In this document: in pieces, positions 35,581 to 46,166 of the stretch
Layout of the letters: every line of letters starts with the position of its first letter
How positions within the stretch are numbered: position 1 is the first letter of the stretch
NCBI RefSeq assembly: GCF_014640635.1
Contig: NZ_BMHI01000004.1
Location: forward strand, 496,001-560,000
Length of the DNA: 64,000 nt
Direction of reading: 5' to 3'
From: Flexivirga endophytica
GTDB lineage: Bacteria > Actinomycetota > Actinomycetes > Actinomycetales > Dermatophilaceae
Made by a program: the position numbers and the translations under genes
The notes under the pieces: model-generated
Databases searched by the model: none
Seen by the model: only the letters and a program-made list of their open reading frames with translations
Told to the model about the DNA's origin: nothing

Positions 35581-36177
35581 TCAGTCCTCGGCCCGAGAAC
35601 CCAGCGGCAGGATCGCCAGGAGGTCGTGGCCGGCCGGGATCAACCCGCTCGTGACCTGCTCCGCCCGCACCTCGTCCAACCCGGCGATCAGCACGGTCCC
35701 CAGCCCTTGGTCGGCTGCCCAGAGGTAGGCGTTCTGCGCCATACATCCGGCCTCGAGCCATACGAACCGCTCACCGTGCTCGGGCGGCTGATCAGTGAAA
35801 CGCGTTCTGGCAGCACGCAAATCGGCTGACAAGAGCAGCAACGCCGGGCACTTCGTGACCCAACCCGCATCCAGGGTCGCGGACGCCAACTTCGCGCGTA
35901 GGTCGCCGGACGTCACCGGCTCCAGGGCGTGTGAACCGCTGTCGTAGCGGTAGCCACCCGCCTCGACGCCGTCCACCCGAGCTGCGACCACTGTCACCGC
36001 AATCGGGTACGACTCCCGAGCCGAAGGTGCCGTCCGATGCCCGTTCGCTGTCGTGCCCGCCACGCTCCCCAGTGCTGACATCAGGGTCTCCCCAGTCAGC
36101 CCGCGCTCCACGTAGGACTTCACGGACAACCGTCCCGCGAGCAGATCCTGCAGGCCGTGCCCTGTCGTGGAAGCCAT
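35581..36177 (-). CDS. Nitroreductase-like FMN protein (SagB/ThcOx type)
   Basis: The 198-residue protein has the nitroreductase fold pattern of the SagB/ThcOx branch: APSARESYPIAVTVVA, GGYRYDSGSHALEPV and WLEAGCMAQNAYLWAADQG with GTVLIAGLDEVRAEQV. Such proteins bind FMN, and the branch includes azoline oxidases in peptide maturation. There is no peptide precursor or cyclodehydratase gene nearby, so a stand-alone oxidoreductase is more likely. It converges on the phosphatase gene with 11 bases between stops and is divergent from the membrane protein gene. Confidence 0.78.
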   Translation of the reverse strand: MASTTGHGLQDLLAGRLSVKSYVERGLTGETLMSALGSVAGTTANGHRTAPSARESYPIAVTVVAARVDGVEAGGYRYDSGSHALEPVTSGDLRAKLASATLDAGWVTKCPALLLLSADLRAARTRFTDQPPEHGERFVWLEAGCMAQNAYLWAADQGLGTVLIAGLDEVRAEQVTSGLIPAGHDLLAILPLGSRAED

Positions 36178-36337
36178 TCGAGCAGGCTACGACGCCGCCA
36201 TACCGGTGCACGTCGAGGGTGGAGATCGTCTCCACCCGATCTCCACCCGGTCTCCGTCCACGGGCAGATCCGCACGGCGCCGCGAAACCGGATGCTGGAG
36301 TCAACAAGCCGAACACCGCATCCAGAAGGGCAACATC

Positions 36338-36886
36338 ATGTCGGACTTCCAGCAGGCACTCCTCATCAGCGGCGGCATCGCCACAATGGTCCTCGCCACC
36401 GGTTACGGCCGGCGAGCGTTCACCCTGCACTCGCTGATCCGGCCGCTCGCCGCGATCGTGGGTGTCGGCTTCTTCTACCTGCGTGGTATGCCGACCGACC
36501 GCTCCGAACTGTGGCTGTATGCCGCGGGACTCGGCATCGGTGTCGTGTGCGGCGTCGTCGCCACGGTCTTCACCGGCATCGAGCGGGACGTGCGCACCGG
36601 CAGGGTGATGACCGTGTGTGGTGTCGGCTTCGCCGCCACCTGGCTCGCGGTCGTCGCGGCCCGGCTGGCGTTCGTGTGGGAGGCCGAGCACGACCTGGGC
36701 TTCCGGGAGCACCTGGGCACGTTCATGATGAACCACCAGCTGCACGAGAGCTCGATCGCACCGTTCTTCGTGATCTGGGCGCTGGCCATGGTGGTCGTCC
36801 GGATCGCCGCCAACGCGGTGCGCGCCGGTCAGCTGCCGCAAGCCGGGTCGACCGTGGCGGAGGCCAAGCAGTCGGTCGCGGTCTGA
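36338..36886 (+). CDS. Membrane protein of unknown function
   Basis: The 182-residue protein has four or five predicted helices, for example ALLISGGIATMVLATGYG, SLIRPLAAIVGVGFFYL, LYAAGLGIGVVCGVVATVF and FVIWALAMVVVRIAANAV. It has no recognised domain, although the layout recalls CcdC/DUF1453-like membrane proteins. The ATG at 36338 has AGAAGGG seven bases upstream, which decides the start over a longer frame beginning at 36167. It is convergent with the response regulator gene. Confidence 0.7.
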   Translation: MSDFQQALLISGGIATMVLATGYGRRAFTLHSLIRPLAAIVGVGFFYLRGMPTDRSELWLYAAGLGIGVVCGVVATVFTGIERDVRTGRVMTVCGVGFAATWLAVVAARLAFVWEAEHDLGFREHLGTFMMNHQLHESSIAPFFVIWALAMVVVRIAANAVRAGQLPQAGSTVAEAKQSVAV

Positions 36887-36919
36887 CTACTCCCCACCGG
36901 ATCGAGGATGCACTCCCTC

Positions 36920-37600
36920 TCAGGCGGCGTCGGTCGGGCCGAGCCCGTGCTGGAACGCGAAGGTCACCGCGGCCGCCCGATCCCGAACGCCGGCCTTCGC
37001 GAAGAGATTGTTGATGTGCGTCTTGACGGTGCCTTCGCTCACGAAGAGGTGGCCGGCGATGTCCCGGTTGCTCATGCCAGACGCGATCAGGGTCAGCACT
37101 TCCTGCTCACGCGGTGTGAGACCCGCCGGTGGTGCCGCCTGCGCGCCGGCCGGCAGCTCGGCCCGCTGCATCGCGGCGCGGACCAGCTGCTGCTGCACCT
37201 TCTGATCGAGCACCGCCTGTCCACCGGCCACCGTCCGGATGGCGGCCGCGATGTCCGCACGCCCGGCGTCCTTGGTCAGGTAACCGCGAGCACCGGCGTC
37301 GAGTGCGCGCATGATCGACTCGTCGTCGCCATACGTCGTCAGGATCAGCACGTTCACGTCCGGTGCGCGCCGGCTCAGCCGGCTGGTCGCCTCGGCCCCG
37401 TCGACACCGGGCATGTTCAGGTCCATCAGCACCACCAGGGCACGCTCCGCGATCGCGGTGGCCACCGCTTGGTCCCCGTCGGCGGCGGTCCCCACGACCG
37501 AGATGTCGTCGTAGAGGTCCAGCATCGCGGCCACCGACTCCCGAACAACCGTCTGGTCATCAGCGACGACCACTCGAATCTGCTTGTCCTCAGCGGACAC
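36920..37600 (-). CDS. NarL/LuxR-family response regulator
   Basis: The 226-residue regulator pairs with the histidine kinase encoded directly upstream. The receiver domain has the acidic pair Asp14-Asp15 (VVADDQT), phospho-acceptor Asp60 (VLMDLNMPGVDG), TTYGDD and the Lys in YLTKDAGRAD. The C-terminal helix-turn-helix is GLTPREQEVLTLIASGMS followed by EGTVKTHINNLFAKAGV. I chose GTG at 37600, with AGGGG five bases upstream and overlapping the kinase stop. An ATG at 37615 is possible. Targets are unknown. Confidence 0.92.
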   Translation of the reverse strand: MSAEDKQIRVVVADDQTVVRESVAAMLDLYDDISVVGTAADGDQAVATAIAERALVVLMDLNMPGVDGAEATSRLSRRAPDVNVLILTTYGDDESIMRALDAGARGYLTKDAGRADIAAAIRTVAGGQAVLDQKVQQQLVRAAMQRAELPAGAQAAPPAGLTPREQEVLTLIASGMSNRDIAGHLFVSEGTVKTHINNLFAKAGVRDRAAAVTFAFQHGLGPTDAA

Positions 37601-38780
37601 TCGCACCCCTGTCATTGTTGTTCTGCATCGGCAACCGCACCGCAACCTGCCAGCCGCCGGCATACGATCCCTCACCGACCGGTCCGATCGAGCAGCTTCC
37701 GCCGAGCAGGTCGACCCGCTCCCGTATGCCGACGAGGCCCAACCCGCTGCCGGCACCGGCTGCGATCTCCTCACCACGGCCGTTGACCACCTCGGCGGTC
37801 AACTCGTCGCCGACACGCCCGACCGTCACCCGCACCTTCGCCCCGTGCGCGTGGCGGCGGGCGTTCGTCAGTGCCTCCTGAACGATCCGCACCATCTCCT
37901 GCCCGATCCTGGAATCGACATCACCGACCGCGTCCGAGAAGTCGAACTCCTCCCCCGGTTGCACCATGCGGTCCAGCGTCGACCGCAGATCAATGGTGCC
38001 CTCCCGCAGTGCGCGGACCGCACGACGGGCCTCGTCCAGTCCGTCCACCACCAGGCCGCGAGCGGTCTGCACCGTCGCGCGACCGTCGTCCGCACAGCCT
38101 GCTTCGAGCTGCGCATCCGCGAGATCCAGCTGCAGGCTGACCCCCGACAGAGAGTGCGCCAGCACGTCGTGGATGTCGCGGGCGATCCGGGTGCGTTCCG
38201 CCAAGGCACTCGCCCGGGCGTCGGACTCCGCCGTCAGCATCGTCTGCTCGACCAAGCGGGCGCTCAGCCGCAGGGTGCGCTTCCGGCTCTGCGACGCCAG
38301 GCCGGGCAGGACCGTCAGGCCGACGAGCATGACGACGTACCACTCCCACGCGTCGGATCCGGCAGCCGGGTTGCAGATCATCGCGGTCACCACGGTCATC
38401 ACGGTGAGGCAGACCGCGACCCGGGTAGGCCAGCGCGCACCGAAATGACTGCACGCCACGAAGGCGAGCGACACGCACCACCCGGATGCTCCGAACGCCA
38501 TACCCGCAGTGACACCGAAGGCGACACTGACCGCGAACCTCGGCCACAGACTCAGCAATCGGTCCGGCAGCAACCGCACGAAGGCAAGTGCTCCGCACAG
38601 GGCGACCAGCGCGTAGGTCAGCACTGTATGCCCGCCGATGGGCCGCAGGGTCAGGAAGCTGAGCGTGACGAACAGTGCGGCGAGCAGTGGCTGTACGCGT
38701 TCGTCGAAGAGGTCGATCCAGCTGCCCGACAGCACGTCGTCATCGGACGATTCGAGCTCTCGTCGCAACCGCTTCAGCAC
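37590..38780 (-). CDS. NarL-type sensor histidine kinase
   Basis: The kinase has about 396 residues and roughly six N-terminal helices (LLAALFVTLSFLTLRPIGG, LTYALVALCGALAFV and others), with no large extracellular domain. The HisKA_3 box is RTRIARDIHDVLAHSLSG and the ATPase domain has MVRIVQEALTNARRHA (N box) and GSGLGLVGIRERV (G box). Architecture matches small-signal or envelope-sensing kinases of actinobacteria. The GTG at 38780 is the most plausible start, but no good ribosome site supports it. The gene overlaps the response regulator start, so the pair is one operon. Confidence 0.9.
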   Translation of the reverse strand: MLKRLRRELESSDDDVLSGSWIDLFDERVQPLLAALFVTLSFLTLRPIGGHTVLTYALVALCGALAFVRLLPDRLLSLWPRFAVSVAFGVTAGMAFGASGWCVSLAFVACSHFGARWPTRVAVCLTVMTVVTAMICNPAAGSDAWEWYVVMLVGLTVLPGLASQSRKRTLRLSARLVEQTMLTAESDARASALAERTRIARDIHDVLAHSLSGVSLQLDLADAQLEAGCADDGRATVQTARGLVVDGLDEARRAVRALREGTIDLRSTLDRMVQPGEEFDFSDAVGDVDSRIGQEMVRIVQEALTNARRHAHGAKVRVTVGRVGDELTAEVVNGRGEEIAAGAGSGLGLVGIRERVDLLGGSCSIGPVGEGSYAGGWQVAVRLPMQNNNDRGASVR

Positions 38781-38827
38781 TCGACGATTCTGGCACCCCG
38801 GTCCCTGACACGCGTCCCGACGTGCCA

Positions 38828-38860
38828 GGGCCCGCCGGAAGGTCAACTCCCGGCGGGCCC
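38828..38860 (-). terminator. Hairpin terminator after gcvP
   Basis: GGGCCCGCCGG and CCGGCGGGCCC form a perfect 11-bp stem with an 11-base loop, 16 bases beyond the gcvP stop and before the kinase gene. It separates gcvP from the two-component operon. Confidence 0.75.
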
Positions 38861-38875
38861 CGCACGATGTCGGCC

Positions 38876-41743
<2,868 letters not shown>

Positions 41744-41810
41744 GTGGCGGCACCTTAGGTCGGGGTCGTGCGTGACTGATGACAGTGTCCCCAACTGTCG
41801 TCACCCAGCG

Positions 41811-41928
41811 GTGCCTTCAGAGCTGCCTCGGCCGGGCGGTCCTGGCGCCTGAGAGGTTCTGAGGAAGTTGCCCCTTCGGCGTCCGACCCACGTATGGCGG
41901 AACTCTCCCGCCCGGTGTCGTAAGCACC
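41811..41928 (-). promoter_or_regulatory. Glycine riboswitch, single aptamer with outer stem
   Basis: On the minus strand the conserved glycine aptamer elements appear in order: CGGGCGGGAGAG, GCCGAAGGGGCAA, CTCTCAGGCGCCAGGAC and CCGCCCG. P1 pairs CGGGCGG (41908-41914) with CCGCCCG (41833-41839). An outer stem pairs GGTGC (41924-41928) with GCACC (41811-41815), as in singlet riboswitches with a partner stem. No second aptamer is visible. An AT-rich box TAAATTAT sits just upstream (41930-41937) and could be the -10 element. Between the aptamer and gcvP a 9-bp hairpin (41778-41802) may be the expression platform. Glycine binding would be expected to raise gcvP expression. Confidence 0.9.
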
Positions 41929-41993
41929 AATAATTTAGCACCCGCGGGCAATCAAGCTCGCGGGTGCCGATGTGATGGAGCGTGGGTGGCCGG

Positions 41994-42587
41994 TCAGCCG
42001 GCGGCGTTGCGCCGAACGCGCCGCTCCCGCAACTCGTCGCCGGGGTGCGCGGCAGGGGTCTCGTCCTCGGCCCGCTCGCCCGGCATCTCCGACAGCGAGC
42101 CCTCGACCTCGCGCCAGACCGAGCCGAGTGCGATCCCGAAGACGCCCTGGCCGCCACGGAGCAGGTCGATGACCTGGTCGTCGGAGGTGCACTCGTAGAC
42201 GCTGGCGCCGTCGGACATCAGCGTGATGCCGGCCAGCTCGGCGACCCCGTGCTCACGCAGCACGGTGACGGCCACGCGGATCTGCTGCAGCGAGACTCCG
42301 GTGTCCAGCAGTCGCTTGATGACTTTGACGACCAGGATGTCCCGGAAGCTGTAGAGGCGCTGGTGGCCGGACCCGGTGGGGTTGCGCACCGACGGCTCGA
42401 GCAGGCCGGTGCGGGCCCAGTAGTCGAGCTGCCGGTAGGTCACGCCCGCCGCGCGGCAGACGGCCGGTCCGCGGTAGCCGACCTGATCGGTCATCTCCTC
42501 CGGCAGGTCCTGCGTGAACAGAGCCTCCTGCATCGGCGCGGGCGCATTCGACTTCGCACTGCGCTGTGCTTCACCCTTGCTGACCAC
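41994..42587 (-). CDS. MerR-family transcriptional regulator (Rv1830-like)
   Basis: The 197-residue protein has a MerR winged helix (YRGPAVCRAAGVTYRQLDYWART, HQRLYSFRDILVVKVIKRLL) and a C-terminal domain without metal-binding cysteines. By synteny it matches Rv1830, beside the DUF151 nuclease and gcvP. I chose GTG at 42587 because GGAGG lies five bases upstream. The frame's first TTG at 42599 is less likely. About 170 bases upstream is a MerR-type dyad, so autoregulation is plausible. Its targets here are unknown. Confidence 0.88.
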   Translation of the reverse strand: MVSKGEAQRSAKSNAPAPMQEALFTQDLPEEMTDQVGYRGPAVCRAAGVTYRQLDYWARTGLLEPSVRNPTGSGHQRLYSFRDILVVKVIKRLLDTGVSLQQIRVAVTVLREHGVAELAGITLMSDGASVYECTSDDQVIDLLRGGQGVFGIALGSVWREVEGSLSEMPGERAEDETPAAHPGDELRERRVRRNAAG

Positions 42588-42758
42588 GAGATCCTCCAAC
42601 GATTTTCAACAGGCACCGCGAAGTTTTGTTCTGCTGACGGCACTGCGGCGGCTTGGAAGCACCAAGCCCGAACTAGCGCGTGATGCTCCGCAAACGTATG
42701 GCGAGCCATCCGCGGAATCAACGACCGCCGCGCGTGTCGCGATCGCCTTTCTGACCTT

Positions 42759-42776
42759 AACCTTAAAGTCAAGGTT
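42759..42776. promoter_or_regulatory. MerR-type dyad AACCTT-N6-AAGGTT
   Basis: A perfect 6-bp dyad with a 6-bp spacer lies in the 200-bp gap between the DUF151 and Rv1830-like genes, with an extra tandem half-site ACCTTA beside it. Long AT-rich dyads of this length are typical MerR operators, and two MerR genes flank the site. On the minus strand TTGACT within it could be a -35 element, although I see no clear -10. Confidence 0.55.
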
Positions 42777-42787
42777 TACATATGGGT

Positions 42788-43282
42788 TCATGACTCTTCC
42801 GAACCCTCGTCGCCAACTTCGAAGTCCTCGGCCGACACGTTGTCCAGAAACTCGCGGAAACGCTCGACTTCGTCCTCTTCTTCGACCGGGACGTCGACGC
42901 CGACCTCGGCCAGCACGTCCTCGTCGACGAACACCGGCACCTTCGCGCGCAGCGCGACAGCCACCGCGTCCGACGACCGGGCACTGATACGTCGGTCGCC
43001 GTCGATGACCAGCTCGGCGTAGAAGATGCCGTCCTCCATCCGGGTGATGACCACGCTGGACAACTGATGCCCGAGCCCGGTGAGGACATCGACGAGCAGA
43101 TCGTGGGTGAGTGGCCGCGGCGGCGTGACACCCTGCTGCGCATAAGCGATCGCCGTCGCCTCGGGTGCGCCGATCCAGATCGGGACGTAACGCTCGCCGT
43201 CCACTTCCCGTAACAACAGGATCGGCTTGTTGGTCGGCATCTCGACCCGTACGCCCATCACTTCCACCTGTTTCACAGGCAC
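42788..43282 (-). CDS. Bifunctional nuclease family protein (DUF151)
   Basis: The protein has about 164 residues and begins PVKQVEVMGVRVEMPTNKPI, with ILLLREVDGERYVPIWIG and ISARSSDAVAVALRAKVPVF, the signature of DUF151. Family members are described as nucleases or stress proteins, but the cellular role in actinobacteria (Rv1829) is not defined. A GTG start at 43282 has a G-rich ribosome site about seven bases upstream. The acidic C-terminal tail (EEEDEVERFREFLDNVS) is usual. It begins four bases after the ftsR stop. Confidence 0.9.
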   Translation of the reverse strand: MPVKQVEVMGVRVEMPTNKPILLLREVDGERYVPIWIGAPEATAIAYAQQGVTPPRPLTHDLLVDVLTGLGHQLSSVVITRMEDGIFYAELVIDGDRRISARSSDAVAVALRAKVPVFVDEDVLAEVGVDVPVEEEDEVERFREFLDNVSAEDFEVGDEGSEES

Positions 43283-43286
43283 CACG

Positions 43287-43970
43287 CTACCCCCGTGAGA
43301 GGTCGGCCCGCACCAGTGCGAGATGTAGCTCGAGGCATTGACGCACCAACTCCTCGGCATCCACCTCGTGCGACATACCCGTCAGGCCCTGCACGAGTGC
43401 GACCTCGCGTTCGGCAGCGAGCCGGAACGGTCGCAGATGCCTGGCCTCGATGCCATACGAGAGCAACGTCGCCGCAGCGTGGGCGACCTGCAGATCGCGA
43501 CCGCTGTAGAGGTCCCGGTCGTCCGTGTGGACCAGGCCGAAGGACTCCAGATCTGCCAGTGCCCGGGTGTCGAGGCCCGTGGCACGTTGCAGCTCGGCCC
43601 GGGTCAGTTGCACCTCGGCATCTGATCGTTCCTCGGGTTCCTGCGCCGCGGCGAGTGCGGGATCCACTGCGGGAGAGGGCGGTTGGGGGCCGTCGCTCTG
43701 CTCGCTCGGACGCAGACCGCGTTCGTAGGCGTCCAGAGCTTCGGCGATGACCTTCAGCGGCCAATACTTGTCCCGCTGGCAACGCAGCACGAACCTCAGC
43801 CGCTCGACGTCGCGTTCGGCATACCGCCGATACCCCGACGAGGACCGTTCGGGAGAGACCAGTCCCTGCGCGTCGAGAAACCGCACCTTCGACAAGGTGA
43901 GATCGGGGAACTCCTCCTGCAACCGGGTCAGCACCGCGCCGATGGACAGGCCGGGTGACCGGTCGGTCAC
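43287..43970 (-). CDS. ftsR: MerR-family regulator FtsR (Rv1828-like)
   Basis: The 227-residue MerR protein has the DNA-binding region LSIGAVLTRLQEEFPDLTLS, KVRFLDAQGLVSPER and GYRRYAERDVERLRFVLRCQ, which matches the FtsR/Rv1828 group. In Corynebacterium FtsR activates ftsZ. A C-terminal effector domain (LQRATGLDTRALADLESFGL) has the second helical bundle typical of the group. The GTG start overlaps the garA stop by four bases (GTGA). Synteny (gcvH, garA, ftsR, DUF151) supports the name. Confidence 0.9.
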   Translation of the reverse strand: MTDRSPGLSIGAVLTRLQEEFPDLTLSKVRFLDAQGLVSPERSSSGYRRYAERDVERLRFVLRCQRDKYWPLKVIAEALDAYERGLRPSEQSDGPQPPSPAVDPALAAAQEPEERSDAEVQLTRAELQRATGLDTRALADLESFGLVHTDDRDLYSGRDLQVAHAAATLLSYGIEARHLRPFRLAAEREVALVQGLTGMSHEVDAEELVRQCLELHLALVRADLSRG

Positions 43971-44467
43971 GACGTCGGTGCGCCGTAGAAGACGAGACGG
44001 AATTTGCCGACCATGACCTCGTCACCGGTCGCCAGGTCGTGGGAGTCGACCAGCTCACCGTTGACGTAGGTGCCGTTGAGCGAACCGACGTCCGTCACGG
44101 CGTAACCGGCGTCAGTGCGCCGGAAGACTGCGTGCCGACGCGAAACGGTCACGTCGTCGAGGAAGATGTCGCTGCTCGGGTGCCGGCCGACGCTCACCTC
44201 GGCGTCGTCCAGCAGGAAGCGGGCCCCCGAGTTGGGTCCACGCAATGACAGCAACAGGGCTGTCCCCGGTCGCAGCGCGTCGATCGTCGCCTGGTCCGAC
44301 CCGGACAGCCGGATGTCGGTGCTGCTGGGTCGTTCCGCGACCGCCTCGTCCCCGGGGACGGCGGAGAAGCGCGCGGTGGCGTCGCCCCCGCCCTCATGTG
44401 GCGGCTCGGCTGCGGCATCGCGTCGCTCGGCATCACCCGGCGCGAAGTCGCTGTCGTCGTTGGTCAT
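43967..44467 (-). CDS. garA: FHA-domain protein GarA/OdhI family
   Basis: The 166-residue protein has an N-terminal disordered region of about 65 residues and a C-terminal FHA domain: SVGRHPSSDIFLDDVTVSRR, HAVFRRTDAGYAVTDVGSLN and GTYVNGELVDSHDLATGDEV. In mycobacteria and corynebacteria GarA/OdhI inhibits 2-oxoglutarate dehydrogenase until kinases phosphorylate a Thr in an N-terminal ETTS motif. That motif is not visible here: the corresponding region has DATARFSAV, with a single Thr. The FHA domain and synteny make the family clear, but the phospho-switch may differ. Confidence 0.9.
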   Translation of the reverse strand: MTNDDSDFAPGDAERRDAAAEPPHEGGGDATARFSAVPGDEAVAERPSSTDIRLSGSDQATIDALRPGTALLLSLRGPNSGARFLLDDAEVSVGRHPSSDIFLDDVTVSRRHAVFRRTDAGYAVTDVGSLNGTYVNGELVDSHDLATGDEVMVGKFRLVFYGAPTS

Positions 44468-44520
44468 CGAATCAACCTCAGGGTCGGGGGCGGCGGATTG
44501 TCGGAAATCTGATCGTACGC

Positions 44521-44910
44521 TCAGGCGAGCGACGCTTTGTACGCTTCCACATCCTGCAGTCCGGCGAGTGCCGAAGCGTCCGACAGCTTCAGCTCGTACA
44601 TCCAGCCCTCGCCGTAGGGGTCGTTGTTGACCAGCTCGGGCGTCCCGTCCAGCTGGTCGTTGATCGCGGTGACCTCGCCGGCCAGCGGAGCGTAGAGGTC
44701 GCTCACCGACTTGGTCGACTCGACCTCGCCGCAGGCGTCGCCGGCGGCGACCGTGTCACCGACGGTCGGGAGGCTGACGTAGACGACGTCGCCCAGTGCG
44801 TCCTGCGCGAAAGCGGAGATGCCGATGCGCACCACGTCCTCACTCTGCTCCTTTACCCACTCGTGGTCCGCGGTGTAACGCAGGTCTGCGGGGTATTCGA
44901 GGTCGCTCAT
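44521..44910 (-). CDS. gcvH: Glycine cleavage system H protein
   Basis: The 129-residue lipoyl carrier shuttles the methylamine group between the P, T and L proteins. The lipoylated lysine lies in GEVESTKSVSDLYAPL, with RYTADHEWVKE at the N-terminus and NDDPYGEGWMY-like NNDPYGEGWMYELKL near the C-terminus. The ATG at 44910 has AAGGAG five bases upstream. The frame extends to 44970 only by reading into the intergenic region. It is separated from gcvP by four genes, as in mycobacteria. Confidence 0.95.
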   Translation of the reverse strand: MSDLEYPADLRYTADHEWVKEQSEDVVRIGISAFAQDALGDVVYVSLPTVGDTVAAGDACGEVESTKSVSDLYAPLAGEVTAINDQLDGTPELVNNDPYGEGWMYELKLSDASALAGLQDVEAYKASLA

Positions 44911-44966
44911 GAGTCTCCTTGGACACGAATCGGATCGGACTGGACCGGACTGCGCTGTCGCGCCGG

Positions 44967-45824
44967 TCACGAACTACTGGGCTGAGCGTAACGAGGCGTG
45001 CTCGCCGCCCGCAACGCAGTCACGTCAACCCGCGCGGCGGACTTCACGGACGGCTTTGCACCCATCTGCTTCAGCGACTCGACGACGCCTCCGGGAATCG
45101 CCATTGCGGTCGACATCGTGTGTGGATCGCCGATCGCGGTGATGACGTATGGCGCCCCGACCGACGTCCCGTCGGCCATCAACCGGTCCCCGCCCGCGGT
45201 GCCGAAATAACTGTCGGCGACGATCCGCACGGAGTTCAGCTGGATCGCCTCCGCGCCAGCATCGCGCAACTCCTCCACAGCGTTCAGCACGTCACTGGGC
45301 TTCACCACGTGCTTCGGGTCGCCGATGGTGATGCGTATGCCGGGCCCGGTCGCCGGCAGGGTCCCGGCGAGGATGCCGAGGGTCCGCAGGCGCTCGGTCG
45401 CAGCCTTCAGGGCAGCCTCGTCACCACCGGAGGTCTCCAACTGGCTCTTGGTCCGGGTGAGCCGATCGGCTTCCTTGCTCAGCTTGAGGGACTGCTGGTT
45501 GACGCCGTCGAGCAGCGCGACCAGATCCTCCTGGCGCAGATTCTCCAGACCGGAGGACCTGGTCTCCTGGACCTGCGCCACCATCGCAAAGCCCAGCAGC
45601 GCCGCCAGCACCGTGATGTAGCCGTTCGCACGGGTCAGGCGAGGGCGGGCGGCGCGCCACAGACGCGACCATCCCGTGCGGACCTGGTCGTCCTCGGGTG
45701 CATGGGGCGTCGTGGGCTCGGCGTCGAACTCGTGGCCGGTCGTGGGATCGGGCTTGGCATCCACCTCGTCGTCGGCCTTGGGGTCCGGCTCAGGACCGAC
45801 GGGCGGTGTCTCGTCGCTGCTCAT
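44967..45824 (-). CDS. DUF881 family membrane-anchored protein
   Basis: The 285-residue protein has an acidic N-terminal tail of about 60 residues, one transmembrane helix (NGYITVLAALLGFAMVAQVQ), a short coiled coil and a DUF881 domain: GPGIRITIGDPKHVVKPSDV, NAVEELRDAGAEAIQLNSVR and PYVITAIGDPHTM. It is the first of two DUF881 proteins flanking a small membrane protein. Their function is unknown, though the conserved synteny with the division regulator ftsR suggests an envelope or division role. Confidence 0.88.
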   Translation of the reverse strand: MSSDETPPVGPEPDPKADDEVDAKPDPTTGHEFDAEPTTPHAPEDDQVRTGWSRLWRAARPRLTRANGYITVLAALLGFAMVAQVQETRSSGLENLRQEDLVALLDGVNQQSLKLSKEADRLTRTKSQLETSGGDEAALKAATERLRTLGILAGTLPATGPGIRITIGDPKHVVKPSDVLNAVEELRDAGAEAIQLNSVRIVADSYFGTAGGDRLMADGTSVGAPYVITAIGDPHTMSTAMAIPGGVVESLKQMGAKPSVKSAARVDVTALRAASTPRYAQPSSS

Positions 45825-45833
45825 AACGGCCCG

Positions 45834-46166
45834 CTACGCGTGGAAGAGGTGTCGGCGGATGGCGGCGACGTTGCTGAAGATGCGGACCCCGAGAACGACG
45901 ACGACGCCCGTGGACAGCTGCGATCCGACACCGAGCTGGTCACCGAGGTAGACGATCAGCGCGGCCACCACGACGTTGGACAGGAACGACACGACGAAGA
46001 CCTTGTCGTCGAAGATCCCGTCCAGCACGGCGCGGACCGCGCCGAAGACCGCGTCGAGCGCCGCGATCACCGCGATGGGCAGGTAAGGCTGCAGGGACAG
46101 TGGCACGTCCGGGTGCAGGACGATGCCCACGACGAGACCGACGACGAGGCCGATGGCCGGGATCAT
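45834..46166 (-). CDS. Small basic membrane protein (DUF1290/SBP family)
   Basis: The 110-residue protein has three predicted helices: IGLVVGLVVGIVLHPDV, YLPIAVIAALDAVFGAVRAV and VVSFLSNVVVAALIVYLGDQ. The sequence ALDAVFGAVRAVLDGIFDD is the family signature. Homologues lie between two DUF881 genes across Gram-positive bacteria. The start overlaps the second DUF881 stop (ATGA). The function is unknown. Confidence 0.9.
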   Translation of the reverse strand: MIPAIGLVVGLVVGIVLHPDVPLSLQPYLPIAVIAALDAVFGAVRAVLDGIFDDKVFVVSFLSNVVVAALIVYLGDQLGVGSQLSTGVVVVLGVRIFSNVAAIRRHLFHA

